Of a stretch of 64,000 nucleotides of DNA, positions 1 to 10,728 are shown in pieces. Under the pieces are notes generated by a model. That model saw nothing but the letters and a program-made list of their open reading frames with translations. It ran no database searches and had not been told where the DNA came from. A program made the translations under genes and the position numbers. This DNA is from Ophiura sarsii (Eukaryota > Echinodermata > Ophiuroidea > Amphilepidida > Ophiuridae): NCBI GenBank assembly GCA_035610835.1, contig CM069447.1, positions 23,361,259 through 23,425,258 of the forward strand. Direction: 5' to 3'. Position 1 is the stretch's first letter, and every line of letters starts with the position of its first letter.

Positions 1-20
1 ACTCTTTTATATTTAGAGAG
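1..20. mobile_element. Terminus of a fold-back MITE (copy cut by window edge)
   Basis: The first 20 bases (…TTTAGAGAG then TA) match the right terminus of the complete element at 10392-10637, so the window opens inside another copy of that family. Confidence 0.6.
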
Positions 21-22
21 TA

Positions 23-620
23 CACGGCTGGCTCTGGCTTCCTAAGCCCTTGGCTCCAACAAAACTGTGCATGCATAATTCCCCGGCCTTATTTTGTACC
101 CGTACATTCCAAGCGCATTATTTCCTTGAATGGGAGCAAATCGATTATGAAACTAACTAGACACTTCAAGCTTTACTCTCGACCTAACGATTGATTGATG
201 ATAGCCAAAAGAAGCACTTTTTAACCATAAAACCCTCCAGTTTTGTCTGTGTAAGTGGGTGAAAATGGGTCATAAGGCCAAGTAGAAAAATAAAGCAGTT
301 ACTCGCGCACCATTTTTAAGAAATTCTATAATTATCTTTTTTCTTTCTTTATTTTTTCCATAATTTTTGTGTTAAAATATTTAAAAGGCTGACATCTTGG
401 TAATAGATTTACTTTAGTCCAAAGAGCATTTTAAAGCAGGTTTTTGTGTTAACCAACCTCCCAGAACCATGAAATAAAAAGATTTTACAAAGGCCTCGTG
501 CTCTTTAAGTTACTAAACCAATCATGCAATACCACGCTAATAATGGTGATTTTGGCGTAAATCGAATGCCGATGGAGCGAAGTGTTGCTAACACTAGATT
601 TTATTTATACAATGCTCTTG
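23..620. other. No gene seen; upstream region of the kinase gene
   Basis: AT-rich sequence without convincing ORFs. A TATA-like TTATTTATAC occurs near 601-610, but the acceptor at 836 implies that the true first exon and promoter lie further upstream or unrecognised here. Confidence 0.4.
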
Positions 621-780
621 AAAAGTCAATCTTAAATATTATGCTGAGGGAAGGAATTTAAAAGATTGAAAACATTCAATCTAATAGAGTGAAATTTCTA
701 TATATCGGACTGAAATTTCACTCTATTAGATTGAATCTTTTAAGATCCTTCCCTCAGCACAATCTTTAAGATTGACTTTT
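621..780. repeat. Fold-back palindrome 75 bp 5' of the kinase start codon
   Basis: The arms 621-698 and 712-780 are inverse complements with small indels around a 13-nt loop. For example GAGTGAAATTTC is answered by GAAATTTCACTC, and GCTGAGGGAAGGA by TCCTTCCCTCAGC. It is probably a MITE relic lying in the 5' intron or upstream region. Confidence 0.8.
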
Positions 781-837
781 CAATCTTTTGATTTAAGAGA
801 GTGTAGGCTTATATTAGTTCGTACCAAATCTTTTCAG

Positions 838-914
838 GTTTTAAATATTAGAGCATGGACAACTTGCTTGGTTCATTATTAAAGGGTGCCGTTGGAACTC
901 AAGACACCGAACAG
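838..914 (+). CDS. Kinase gene exon 1 (start ATG 855)
   Basis: A pyrimidine-rich acceptor (cttttcag, AG at 836-837) implies a non-coding exon further upstream. Inside this exon an in-frame TAG at 849-851 lies just before ATG 855, which has A at -3 and G at +4, so 855 is the start. It encodes MDNLLGSLLKGAVGTQDTEQ and ends at donor CAG|GTAGGT in phase 0. Confidence 0.7.
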
Positions 915-3900
915 GTAGGTGGCAATAGGTCAACCTTGTTAGGCGCCCGATTACATTGCATTACGTAATACTATCCAGATAATGTGTGCACGTCCCCTAT
1001 TCCTATCTATAGACATGATAGAGGGGGTAGTTTTTAATTTATGAAAATTCCCGGATTTCCTGGAGCAACTTTTTGAAAGAATCTGGATTTCCGGTCCAAA
1101 TTGATCAGGATTTCCGAATCCCTCTAGGGAGAGTTTATGCAGAATAAATTATATTTTGATTTCCGCCATCATTCAAACCGAAAAAAAAGAAAAATTCTGG
1201 ATTTCTGAACCCCTCTATGGTGAGTATAATTATATTGTCTGGATTCCAGATCACTGGAACAGAAATAGTCTGGATTTCCGATGATCATAACCTAAAAGTG
1301 CGAAAATCTTAACCCCTCATACTGTATACGGGAGGGGGGGGGGGGGGGGGGGGGGGGACTTTGACATTCTATAAAGCGGTATTCATTTAGATCACGGCGA
1401 TGAAACAATTGCAACGTCCATGTCCAGGCAGCAGCTCAGTAATTTAGCGCCAACTTAGAATTGTGACATAGACATAATACAAATAAACATTATGAACAAA
1501 CCCCTGTATATAGTACGATAGCCAATGTAGATTAAATGCCATGGCCAAGGTCACAAACTCGTTGATTGTAGCGGGACTCGAACGGCCATCCTCCTCGTAT
1601 GTTTCCAATAACACGGACATCATCCACACAAATTACGCTGATGGCCCCATCTTGTCGCCTTATTCATGTCACAATCCTGGCACGGAAATCCAAGTCATCG
1701 ATTCTCATAAAATGGATCGAAAAAAAGCAACATTTGTCGAAAAAAACTACTCCTCCCACTTCCATTGTAAATTGTTGACTATAAGGATTTATGTCAATAA
1801 GAACCAACGGGCGACGAGATTGTTTATTTTATACAGTAAAGTCAATACACCAGATTCTGGCATGTTTTCGAGATATAACAGGCAATATTTTCATTGTAAA
1901 CTAAATAAATTCCACTTTTTTGTACGATTATCACATTTTGAAGACTAGTTAGTGTAAAAACGGAAAAAACCAAAAATAGTTGACCCGGACCGGGAAAGAC
2001 CTACTGCGAAAGACATTCACTGGGTAGGCGTGTTGTTAGACTTAGTGCTTTGGGATGGGTTGAGGTTGCATACTTCCGCCCCCTCTCCGTACGGCACGGG
2101 GTCTAAACTGTTCTAAAATGTCATTACATATACATCTCCGGTTCTAAGACACGTGGAATTGACACTATTAAATGATCTTTACCAAATAGTTAAGGTTGAA
2201 TTAAGTTCTGCATACTTCCGTCCCCCTCTCCGTACGGCACAATGTCACAAACCTGACGCGGAAATCCAAGTCATCGATTCTCATAATATGGATCGAAAAA
2301 AGCGACATTCGTCAAAAGAACTACTCCTCCTACTTCCATTGTAAATTGTTGACTATAAAGATTTATGTCAAATAAAAACCAACGGGCGACAAGATTGTTT
2401 ATTTTATACAGAAACGTCAATGTACCCGATGACCCAAGCCTTCGTGCAGCGATTCTGGCATGTCGCTTTCATGTTGGAATGGCGAAAACGCAAAAACACG
2501 ATTTGCTTATTTTTCAGTCGTTCACTTTCTTTTCTTGTGAAGATAAACTAGTCTAACTACGCTTTATAAATATAGGAGTGGGCTATACGGGGTCAAACAT
2601 TTGTTGTTGTTGTTATATTCCCCAGGTGACGATTTTTTTTTATTCGGCATTTAACCTACCTCAACATGAAATGCCAACATTTTCAGTCAGGGGTCCAAGA
2701 AAAAAGTGTACATCGCCCTCTTGTGTCAACATATCTGATCCTTGTGGAGGAGTATGGGTTTGAGTATAAAATCTGTTATATTACTAATTTTGTGGCTTGT
2801 TCAGTGGCGTAGCCAGGTATTTCATATGGGAGGGGGGGTGGGGGGTGGGCGAAAAATGAAAATAAACCGACGAGGACTTTAAAATTTAAAAAAATTGCCG
2901 CCCAGTCAGAATTTTGAGAAGGGTTGGGTGAGAAGAGGGCGGGTGGGGGGTTATAGGACATGTTTTTACCAACACCGCTCGCAAAAATAAAGGTATTCAA
3001 AAACCGAAAGTGCCAATCTCGACCGACAGTGGTAAGTCTCAACCGACACGACTCTTATATTGGAGGGGGCGACCACCTCCAGCCCCCTGCTACGCCACCG
3101 GGCTAGCTGGATGCTGCAGCTACGAAATGAGTAATATGAAACATTTTATACTCAAACCCACTCCTCCACAAGGATCAAATATGGTGACACAAGAGGGCGC
3201 TGCACATTTTTTTTCTTGGACCCCTGACTGAGAAAATGTTGGTATTTCATGTTGAGATAGGTCAAATGGAATACAAAATCTCCATATCCTATTATAGTTT
3301 GCCATGTCCATACGTCTATGCCATTTCTTAGAGATCAGAAATTGGTCACTTCGTGTTTGCGAAATTTAATCAAATTATGTCACTAAAATATCATTTTTAT
3401 GAAAATATTACAGATCAGTTATAGAGGGCGCACTATTGAATTCAAATCCAAGCAAAGATTTCACAGTTTGGATGAGCCTCTTAAGACTGATGTACAAGCT
3501 TGGGACATCGGCAGTGGACTAAGCGTAACATCTACCCATCCGTCAAAAGAGGGCGCTATAAAAGCAGCACAGGATAAGTTGGTGAAATTGCTCCAAGAGA
3601 ATGGACACCACCTCGATGTTGATAAATCACAGCCAAAGCGAAGAAGTGGTAGATATTGTATAAGACACTGATCTCTAGAGATAAGAGCGTATACTGTATA
3701 CAATTTAGGTTTATGCTGGCATCAATTTAATCATTTATTGGCGCGCTAGCCTAAACTGGTAGAGATGAAAACGTGAATGGGAACTAAGATCGAGGAGTAT
3801 AATATGCGATACCGATGCAATCTTTTTCAGTGGACATACAAAACATCTTGCAATAAAAAAACACTTAAAATTGTATAGATAAAGGACAAAGGATTCCGGT

Positions 3901-6900
3901 TTAAAAAAGTAAAAAAGAAATTATAGAGGGCGCTGTTTTATCAAAAAATCTTGGTTTTCTGTATTATCGATTTATTTGTTTACTAAGAGATGTGTTGGAG
4001 GCTGCACCCTCAATTTTTATAAAAACTCGGATTAGTATTTTTTACAACTATATTACATGTATGAACTTACACTTATAAGGATTAAGAAAAATCAGCCCTC
4101 TTTGTACAAAAAAACGTCGATTCAAAAATGCTGGTTGAGACGCAACCAGCATTTTACATCAGACAGTGTTGTAATCCATACAACTCTTAAAATAGACAAA
4201 CAAACAAACAATACGTGATTTCAATACTTTACTTCACCGTTTTTTTTAACAAGAAAATACCATTCCAGCTCAACTTGTATCATCCCCGATAGCACTGGCT
4301 GCGCAGCAGCAGCAACCAGGACCAAACACAACTTTGAAATATGCTGATCTCCAAATCCACGAATTAATCGGTCGTGGTGGATACGCAGAAGTATACCGGG
4401 TGACCTTCAAAAGTGGTTCTTTCAGAGGTCATCACCAAGGAGCTGCCAAGAAGCTAAACCGGCTGTCCGAATCGGAAGTCCGTATCTTACGAAAAGTACA
4501 GCACCGGAATATCATAACGTTCTTGGATTATGTACAGGAGGGCCTTACGACCTGCATAGTGCTAGAGTTAGCCGATGAATCACTGCGTAAACACTTAGAC
4601 AGCCAACGGGGTCGCATACCAGAATCACTGAAAATAAAATGGGTGAACGAATCGTCAGAGGCGATTCGATATCTTCATAATGGAATCGCTAATGGTAATG
4701 GTGCGAAAATGTCGATTATCCATCGTGATATAAAAGCTGCAAATTGTCTCTTGTTTGGGGATTTATTGAAAGTATCCGATTTTGGGATAGCAAGAGAAAC
4801 CGACCACACAACAGGTGAGTGAGAAAGCACTGTATATAAAGAATTTATTTATTAAAAAAAACCCAGTTGAGAGCCAGTGTCAAAATGGATTTCAACAAGG
4901 AACTCTTCATATTGAACACACCCATATTACTGACGTGCCACGGTCATGCTAATAACCACGCCCATGGGATACTGTATAGACCACACCCGCCATGCCGTTT
5001 GTAGTTTCTCATCCTTCAGAGTGTATTTAGGTATCGTTATGCATAATAATGCTTATTTCTCAAATATAAATGTACAAGATAGACTGGGTCCCCATGTCCC
5101 TCAATATGGCCGCCAGCTTTAAAAATTTGAGCACACTCGCAGGGGCCGTGTGGAAAATTAGGAAGACAGGATGATCGAGTCTATGTACAAGAAGGGAGCA
5201 ATGAGTGTTGCCAGTCGTCTGCTAATGGATAAATGAGATATAACAACCCATTCCAGAACACAATACATTTCATAACCACTACGTTGCATATCAACACTTT
5301 CCATGCGGCTATTGGTTCTTTACCTTTACCTTTACCTAGGCTTTTTCAGCCTCTGTAGGCTGAAACCCCCCTTTCAGCATCTTCCATTTGTGTCTGTCTT
5401 GTGCTTCTCTTGTCCATGTCGTTCCTCTGTATTCAGTTAGCTCGTCTCTCCATCTTTGTTTCTGCCTGCCTCTTCTCCTTTTGCCTGTACGGGGTTGCCA
5501 CTCGGTTGTTCTTATTGTCCACCGATTATCGTTTTGTCTCGCGATATGTCCTGCCCATCTCCATTTCATTTCCTTGATTTTTTCAATGATGTCTTTTACT
5601 TTGGTTTTATTACGAATGGTAGTGTTCTTTTGTTTGTCTCGTATTGTTATGTTTAACATCCTCCTTTCCATGGCTCGCTGCGCTACTAGAAGTTTCTGTT
5701 CAGTTTCTTTGGTTGTTGACCAAGTTTCGGCACCGTATGTCATGGTAGGTAGCCCACATTGATTGAAAACCCTTGTCCTTAATGTTATTGGTATGGTTTT
5801 ATCACAGAGAATGGTTTTGTTTCTGCCGAAGCAGCTCCAGCCTGCCTTGATTTTTATCAAGACTTCCTCTCTCGTATTGTTCTCCATTTTTATTTCCTTG
5901 CCAAGATATTTGTAACTTTCTACCTTTTCTATCGGTTCCTTGTCAATTTCGATGGACTCCTTTGTTTGGAAATTTGTCATGAATTTTGTTTTTCCTTTGT
6001 GCATTTTCAGACCAACTTTTCTGCTTTCCGTATTCAGACAGTTTAGTTGGGCCTCCAATTCCTTCACTGAGTTAGCTAGCAAAGCCACATCATCTGCAAA
6101 CCTGAGGTCTGTTAGCCGCTCTCCATCGATGAGTATCCCTCTTTCTTTCATGTCTACCTTCTTGAACACCTCTTCCATTGCAGCAGTGAAAATCTTTGGA
6201 GAGATTGTGTCGCCTTGTCGCACACCTCTGTTGATTTTGATAGGTTTTGAGATGTCCTCGTCGATATGGATCCTCGCTGTAGCGTCAGTGTATATATCCC
6301 CTAGGATTTGGACATATCCTTCATTTATTCCTATTTTCCTTAATGCTAGGAAGAGGTCACTATGCTCAACTGAGTCGAACGCCTTTTCATAGTCGATGAA
6401 TCCGACGCAGAGCTTTATTTAGTACTCATTTGCCTTTTCAATTAGCTGGCTTAAAGCGTGAAGATGGTCAGTGTTTGAGAAGCCTTGCCTGAATCCTGCT
6501 TGTTCCCTTGGTTGGTTTTCATCAAGCACTCTCTTCATTCTGGTTTGAAGGATTCTTGTAAATATTTTGTATGGGTGGGAGAGCAGACTTATTGGCCTGT
6601 AGTTTTTGATGTCCTCTTTGTCTCCCTTCTTGTGTAGAAGTATGACCTTTGCTTCCTTCCATTCCTTGGGGATTTTCCTTTCAGTAAGTATCTGATTGTA
6701 TAGACTTGCCAGCTGGGTGTATATTTGCTCACCTCCGATCTTGATGATATCACTGGTTATCTCGTCTAAACCGGGTGCTTTGTTTTTCTTCATCTGCTTT
6801 ACTGCAAGTTCAATTTCTTCAACTGTGATGGTAGGTATGTCCATTTGGTCGGGTGACACGAAGTTTTCTTTAACTTGATTAGACCTGGAGCTGTACAGTT

Positions 6901-9900
6901 CCTGGTAGAACTCTGCGCAGACGTTTAGCACTTCTCCCCTATTTGTTGTTGATGTTCCATCTTTCTTTTTCATCTGTCTTATTCTGGTTTTCTTGCTATT
7001 TAGTTTTTGTATCTGTTTTGGTCCTCTACCGCTTTCTAAGATGGATTCAATTTGTTCTCTTTCCTTTCTTCTGCTCCTCTGCCTTCTCTTCTTCCTTACC
7101 AATTTTACTGTGTCCTGGTAGTCTTTGTTTTGTTGTGTTGTCTTGTTGGCGGTTATCTTGAGTTTCTTCCTTTTGGTATCAAGCTCATCAATTTCCTTGT
7201 CTTCATCTGATTTCTGTTTGGCTTGTTTTTCTTTTGGTGCTATTTTCTCAGCAACCTCCTTTACTGTGTCGGAGATGAGTGAATACTTGGTATCCACATC
7301 AGAGTCTTCAATGCTTAGTGCTGCAAATCTGTTTTTCAGCTCTATTTGAAATGCTTGTTTTCTTTCTTCCAGTTTCACCGAATTCAGCTTGCTCTTTCTC
7401 TTATTGTTGATGAAATTCAGCCTTGCCAGTTTCTTATTTAGTACTATCTTGGCTCTAACCATTCTATGGTCACTCCCAATATCTACTTTCGTGATCACCT
7501 CACAGTTCCTTAGTATACCACGTTGGCTACTCAATATAAAGTCGATTTGGTCTCTGGTTTTTCCATTTGGACTTTCCCATGTCCAGTACCTGCTTTCTTT
7601 CTTTTTGAAGAAAGTATTGGCAACAACTAGTTTCTGTTGTGAAGCAAATTCTAGGAGCATTTCGCCCCTTTTATTTCTTACTCCAATTCCATGTATCCCT
7701 ACGAGGGATTCCTCTCCTGCTTGACGTTTTCCTATTTTGGTATTAAAGTCGCCCATCACTATTCGGTATTTTGCTTTGCTTTCTGAAAATGCCTTACTCA
7801 CGTCTTCATATACCTCTTCTACAGCTTCATCATCATAGTCTCCTGTAGGTGCGTATATTTGTACTATGCAGAGAAATTGTCCCCCTGTAAGTCTTACTTT
7901 CAGTGCGATTACCCTGTTAGAATAGGACTTTATCTCTTCAATGTAGTTTTTGAACTTCTGATGTATTAAGAATCCAATACCTTTGGCTTTTTTGTTATCT
8001 TCTGTTTTCCCATGATTGTAAAGCCAGATCCCTCCTGGTAGTTCTATAGTACTCTCTCCTTCTCTCTTGGTTTCTACAAGACCTATTATGTCCCACTTGA
8101 AGTCATTTAGTTCGTCCAAGAGCGATTCTAGAGATTCATCAGTTCTTATAGTCCTTGTATTGTATGTGCAGATGTTTATATATGTTTGTCCACCCTTTGC
8201 CTCCTTATCAGTCTTGCAGCTTCCTTTCGGCTTTGACTGCAGAACGTCATTCAAAGGATTGTTGTTTCCTATGGAGGTCGGACTGGACAATTTGCAACCT
8301 CTTTTTCCTAGTCGGTTGCGCCCGTTTTGGCCTCGGGCAATACAGCCTTTTCTTTCTTGTACTTTCATGATGCTTTAAGGGTTTTTGCGGGTTTTAAGGG
8401 TTTTTTAAGGGTTTTTGCCTGTAACTGACGCGCTGGCAATGGTTCTACCATGTACAAAACAAGATTTTTAGAAACCTTTCCTAACTTTCGAGGTCTATAT
8501 CAATGACTACTGAACCAATGCTAGACATGTTTGTACATAATGCAATGCATTTCTCATGGTGATTCCAAATGTGGTGATAAAATCCAATAAGGTTGACATT
8601 TTGTGACATTTTGGAATGCCGTCTGCCGACGCCTGCCGCATGAGTGTTGATATTGATTGTTCATGCACATGTGATACTTGAAATTAACTGTGCGCCCATT
8701 TGACATACACTTCTGATAACGTTAATTCGTGTGATACTTTACAAGTTGACAATGACCACCATTATACCATATACCACATACTAAATGACCACACCCATTG
8801 ACACCTCGGCATTGCTAAACACGGTCCTCACCCTGCATTCCATTAACACTTAATTACTCACCACCTAATCATTTAGCAATAGTCAGTAGCCGACCACACC
8901 AATTCCCGCGGCTAGAGCAGTACTGATTAATTATTATATACGTCATTCATATATTCTTGTTCATTGATTGGTTAAAAGTGGGTCACATGATCAAAAATAA
9001 ACACGCTATTTTGCCAAAAGTACTATTTACGGCTCCCAAAAGTACTATTTACGGCTCCCAAAAGTACTATTTACGGCTCCCCCAAAAGACTATTTACGGC
9101 GCACCAGTGCGTTGGTAGTTTCACGCGGCGTTTTACTCCGGGTGACGCGAGAGAGCGCACGATTTGCCTCCCCGGGCGCAGCGTGACGATCGTTCGATGC
9201 ACTGCCTTTGAATTGAACTTTTAACAGATGATTTTTTTTATTTGAACTTTATGGAACTAGAAATATGACGTATATAAAACAAATATATACTGCCTTTATT
9301 CGAGCCTCTGGATTAAAACTATGGGCCCGAGGTGACTGCAATAGTGCTAATTTGCTTCGGGGCTGCGCCCCTCAGCAAAATAGCACTATTGCAGTCACCT
9401 CGGGCCCATAGTTTTAACCATAGTCTCTCATGGCAGTATATATTTGTATAATAGCACCCAGGAATGTTTCCAAATTGATCAAAAACATTGTCTAAATTAT
9501 AATATCGCATAAGCCTACATTATAATAATGAATAATAATAGCAATATTCCCGCCTGTGTTTTAAAGCTACATTATCACGAAAGGGCACGGAACCCTGGAT
9601 GGCTCCTGAGGTACTCGAAGCGTCGAAATTCTCCGCGGCGTCTGACATATACGCATTGGGTGTGCTATACTGGGAGATATACACTCAGGAGATTCCTCAG
9701 GCCCATCGTGACGGTAATGGTAATCGACAATGGGGACAACCCTTGAGCAGTATCCGACATCATTTCCCCGGCCACCTGGAGTCGTTGCTGCCCTTCTGTT
9801 GGTTCCACTACTACAAGGATCGTCCTACTATTGACGAAGTGATTGCAAAGATTTCACAAGGTGGGTGAGGGCATCTTAATCAACATGTTATCATAGGCAG

Positions 9901-10728
9901 CGAAACAGGGAAGGGGTTCACGCCCCTCCTAATTCTTTGTATGTTATGGGGAAGGTGAAAGACGTTCTCACTAGAAACATAACAAAGTATGTGTTTTTAA
10001 CGTTATACTGGACCATGTCCATGATTTTAGTGTTAAATTAACATTTTTGCGCGCTTTGCGCAAATAAGTTTCGAGGCGGTCGAAACTAATTTCCTGTCCA
10101 GGCTGTTCGTCCATCTCCTTACATGTCTGATGTTATTGTTGCCGTATATAACTTTCCATCAGCTTCCTCGCTCGTAGTGAAGAAAGGTGGACAAGTCTTC
10201 TCATCACGCAATTCATTCATTCGTTTTCATTTCAATAGGAGAAGAATGTAACCGTTACATTCGAATGTAACAGTTACATTCTTTGGCTTCTTTGACGCAC
10301 TATCGTTACGCGATATCGATGTCCGGGCCTACCCTATTAACTGCAAGAAGGCGCGAATTATGATTAAGGTCAATAATATCATTGTTCAGTACTCTCTAAA
10401 TGTAAAAGAGCTAAAACTCACTCTTTTGAGAGCTCTAGGAGGGACAGCCCTTTTATGGAGTGAAGTTCGCTCGTTTGTGGAGTGAAGTTCACTCTTTTCA
10501 GAGTGATTGCCACTCTTTTCAGAGTAAAAATTACCAGTGGGAAATCACTCCGAAAAGAGCAAACTTCTCTCCTAAAATGAGCCGTCCCTCCTAGAGCTCT
10601 CAAAAGAGTGAGTTTTAGCTCTTTTACATTTAGAGAGTATAATAACCATAAGATTGCATTCAATATTCTTATTTCCAGATTCTTCAAGCAGCACCAGTTC
10701 TACCGACAGCTACGTTGACTTGAAATAA
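838..10728 (+). CDS. TKL-family protein kinase gene (ZAK/MLK-like), 5 coding exons, 394 aa
   Basis: Spliced gene with coding exons 855-914, 3414-3648, 4269-4814, 9567-9860 and 10679-10728 (stop TAA at 10726). All junctions have AG/GT and matching phases, and the exons sum to 1185 nt (394 codons plus stop). Residues 21-98 form an unassigned alpha/beta region, about 99-120 a Q/P-rich linker, and about 126-378 a protein kinase. The glycine loop is GRGGYAEVY (133-141); the ATP lysine is K159, the helix-C glutamate E168, HRD is 250-252, DFG 269-271, APE 293-295 and the subdomain XI arginine R366, so all catalytic residues are present. The GTEPWMAPEV segment and HRNII match tyrosine-kinase-like kinases such as ZAK (MAP3K20) and MLKs, which phosphorylate Ser/Thr in stress-MAPK cascades. 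No SAM, SH3 or leucine zipper follows; the C-tail is only about 16 residues. Subfamily is inference; kinase identity is near certain. Confidence 0.88.
915..1666. other. Intron 1 of the kinase gene, first part
   Basis: Contains degenerate repeats of a GGATTTCCGG-like motif (1030-1290), a 24-nt G run at 1334-1357, and no coding signal. Confidence 0.5.
1667..2465 (+). repeat. Local direct duplication in intron 1
   Basis: 1667-1870 and 2243-2460 are alignable direct copies sharing GGAAATCCAAGTCATCGATT, then TGTAAATTGTTGACTATAA and CCAACGGGCGAC. The copies differ by point changes and short indels. A second shared block (TCTCCGTACGGCAC) occurs near 2086 and 2226. Confidence 0.85.
2630..3275. mobile_element. 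Palindromic element interrupted by a hAT MITE
   Basis: The arms 2630-2793 and 3101-3275 are inverse complements: CCTCAACATGAAATGCCAAC is answered by a block near 3240-3262, and GATCCTTGTGGAGGAGT by ACTCCTCCACAAGGATC. The hAT-type element 2802-3100 lies at the centre, so this palindrome was present first. Confidence 0.8.
2802..3100. mobile_element. hAT-type MITE, 299 bp
   Basis: The left end is CAGTGGCGTAGCCAGG and the right end reads inward as a diverged complement (…GCTACGCCACCG). The flanking 8-mers GGCTTGTT and GGCTAGCT match at 6 of 8 positions, as expected for an old hAT target-site duplication. The interior is G-rich with no ORF. Confidence 0.75.
3414..3648 (+). CDS. Kinase gene exon 2 (unassigned alpha/beta module)
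   Basis: Acceptor attacag|ATC (phase 0, matching exon 1); weak donor GTG|GTAGAT leaves one base, which exon 3 completes to an alanine codon. The 78 residues begin ISYRGRTIEF, suggest beta strands around VQAWDIGSGLSVTS, and end in a charged amphipathic helix near THPSKEGAIKAAQDKLVKLL followed by a basic KPKRRS-like tail. The helix resembles the last helix of a double-stranded-RNA-binding domain, but the usual first helix is missing. I do not assign the domain. If the weak donor is wrong the frame runs on to TGA at 3669. Confidence 0.65.
3983..4172 (+). repeat. Dispersed repeat with conserved hairpin, copy 1 (kinase intron 2)
   Basis: Alignable with 42509-42684 over about 190 bp (GAGATGTGTTGGAGGCTGC, TTACATGTATGAACTTACAC, CAGCCCTCTTTGTACAA). 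It ends in a perfect 13-bp hairpin (4125-4137 with 4143-4155) with a 5-nt loop. Same orientation relative to the host genes in both places. Confidence 0.85.
4269..4814 (+). CDS. Kinase gene exon 3 (linker and kinase N-lobe through DFG)
   Basis: Acceptor attccag|CT and strong donor CAG|GTGAGT. It encodes the Q/P linker, glycine loop, ATP-binding lysine, helix C, hinge (VLELADESL), catalytic loop HRDIKAANCLL and DFG motif. The downstream phase (1 base left over) is completed at 9567. Confidence 0.92.
5319..8368 (-). mobile_element. RTE-type non-LTR retrotransposon, nearly intact, antisense in kinase intron 3
   Basis: The minus-strand reading frame from 8368 to 5336 encodes an apurinic-type endonuclease, a reverse transcriptase and a basic C-terminal domain. 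The stop is followed at once by three GGTAAA units (5319-5336 on plus), the very short 3' UTR plus microsatellite tail typical of RTE elements. The flank GGCTATTGGTTC next to the tail resembles GGCAATGGTTC at 8430-8440, which could be the target duplication and would put the 5' end near 8429. Beyond ATG 8368 there are CCCTTAAAAA-type tandem units. Confidence 0.9.
5336..8368 (-). pseudogene. LINE ORF: endonuclease-reverse transcriptase with one in-frame stop
   Basis: 1010 codons from ATG 8368 to TAG 5336 in a single frame, broken only by TAA at 6419-6421. Endonuclease motifs are NICTYNTRTIR, VETKREGE, GDFNTKIG and SDHRMV. RT motifs are RPISLLSHPYKIF, GFRQGFSNTDHL, [stop] FIDYEKAFDS, RQGDTISPKIF, RFADDVALLA and YKYLGKEI. 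The C-terminal part has RWAGHIARQND and KRRRGRQKQRW, typical of RTE/BovB-like proteins. The stop lies immediately before the first catalytic Asp block, so a full-length product would need readthrough or a sister copy. Confidence 0.92.
9016..9100. repeat. 22-bp tandem repeat, four units
   Basis: Three near-identical units of AAAAGTACTATTTACGGCTC plus CC, and a fourth shortened unit, lie between the LINE and exon 4. Confidence 0.9.
9281..9445. repeat. Near-perfect palindrome 120 bp 5' of kinase exon 4
   Basis: The core arms 9314-9356 and 9374-9417 differ at one position and flank a GC loop that itself pairs (GGGGCTGCGCCCC). Diverged pairing extends out to ATATATACTGCC / GGCAGTATATAT. Likely a recent fold-back MITE. 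Confidence 0.9.
9567..9860 (+). CDS. Kinase gene exon 4 (activation loop and C-lobe)
   Basis: Acceptor tgttttaaag|CT, donor AAG|GTGGGT. Joined to exon 3 it gives a continuous activation segment (ETDHTTATLSRKGTEPWM) followed by APEV, the DIYALGVLYWEI helix F and the YKDRPT subdomain XI motif. An alternative acceptor AG at 9582-9583 would break the frame, so 9567 is preferred. Confidence 0.9.
10392..10637. mobile_element. Fold-back MITE, 246 bp, TA-flanked
   Basis: Terminal inverted repeats of about 60 bp begin CTCTCTAAATGTAAAAGAGC and include AGAGCTCTAGGAGGGAC. TA flanks both ends (10390-10391, 10638-10639), as for Tc1/mariner-type elements. It ends 41 bp before exon 5, so it probably carries that intron's branch-point region. 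The interior has repeated GAGTGA/CTCTTTTCAGAG motifs. Confidence 0.88.
10679..10728 (+). CDS. Kinase gene exon 5 (Ser/Thr tail, stop, poly(A) signal)
   Basis: Acceptor atttccag|AT completes a split Asp codon, then encodes SSSSTSSTDSYVDLK and TAA at 10726-10728. AATAAA occurs at 10724-10729, overlapping the stop, so the 3' UTR could be very short. The Ser/Thr-rich tail could be a phosphorylation site; that is inference. Confidence 0.78.
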
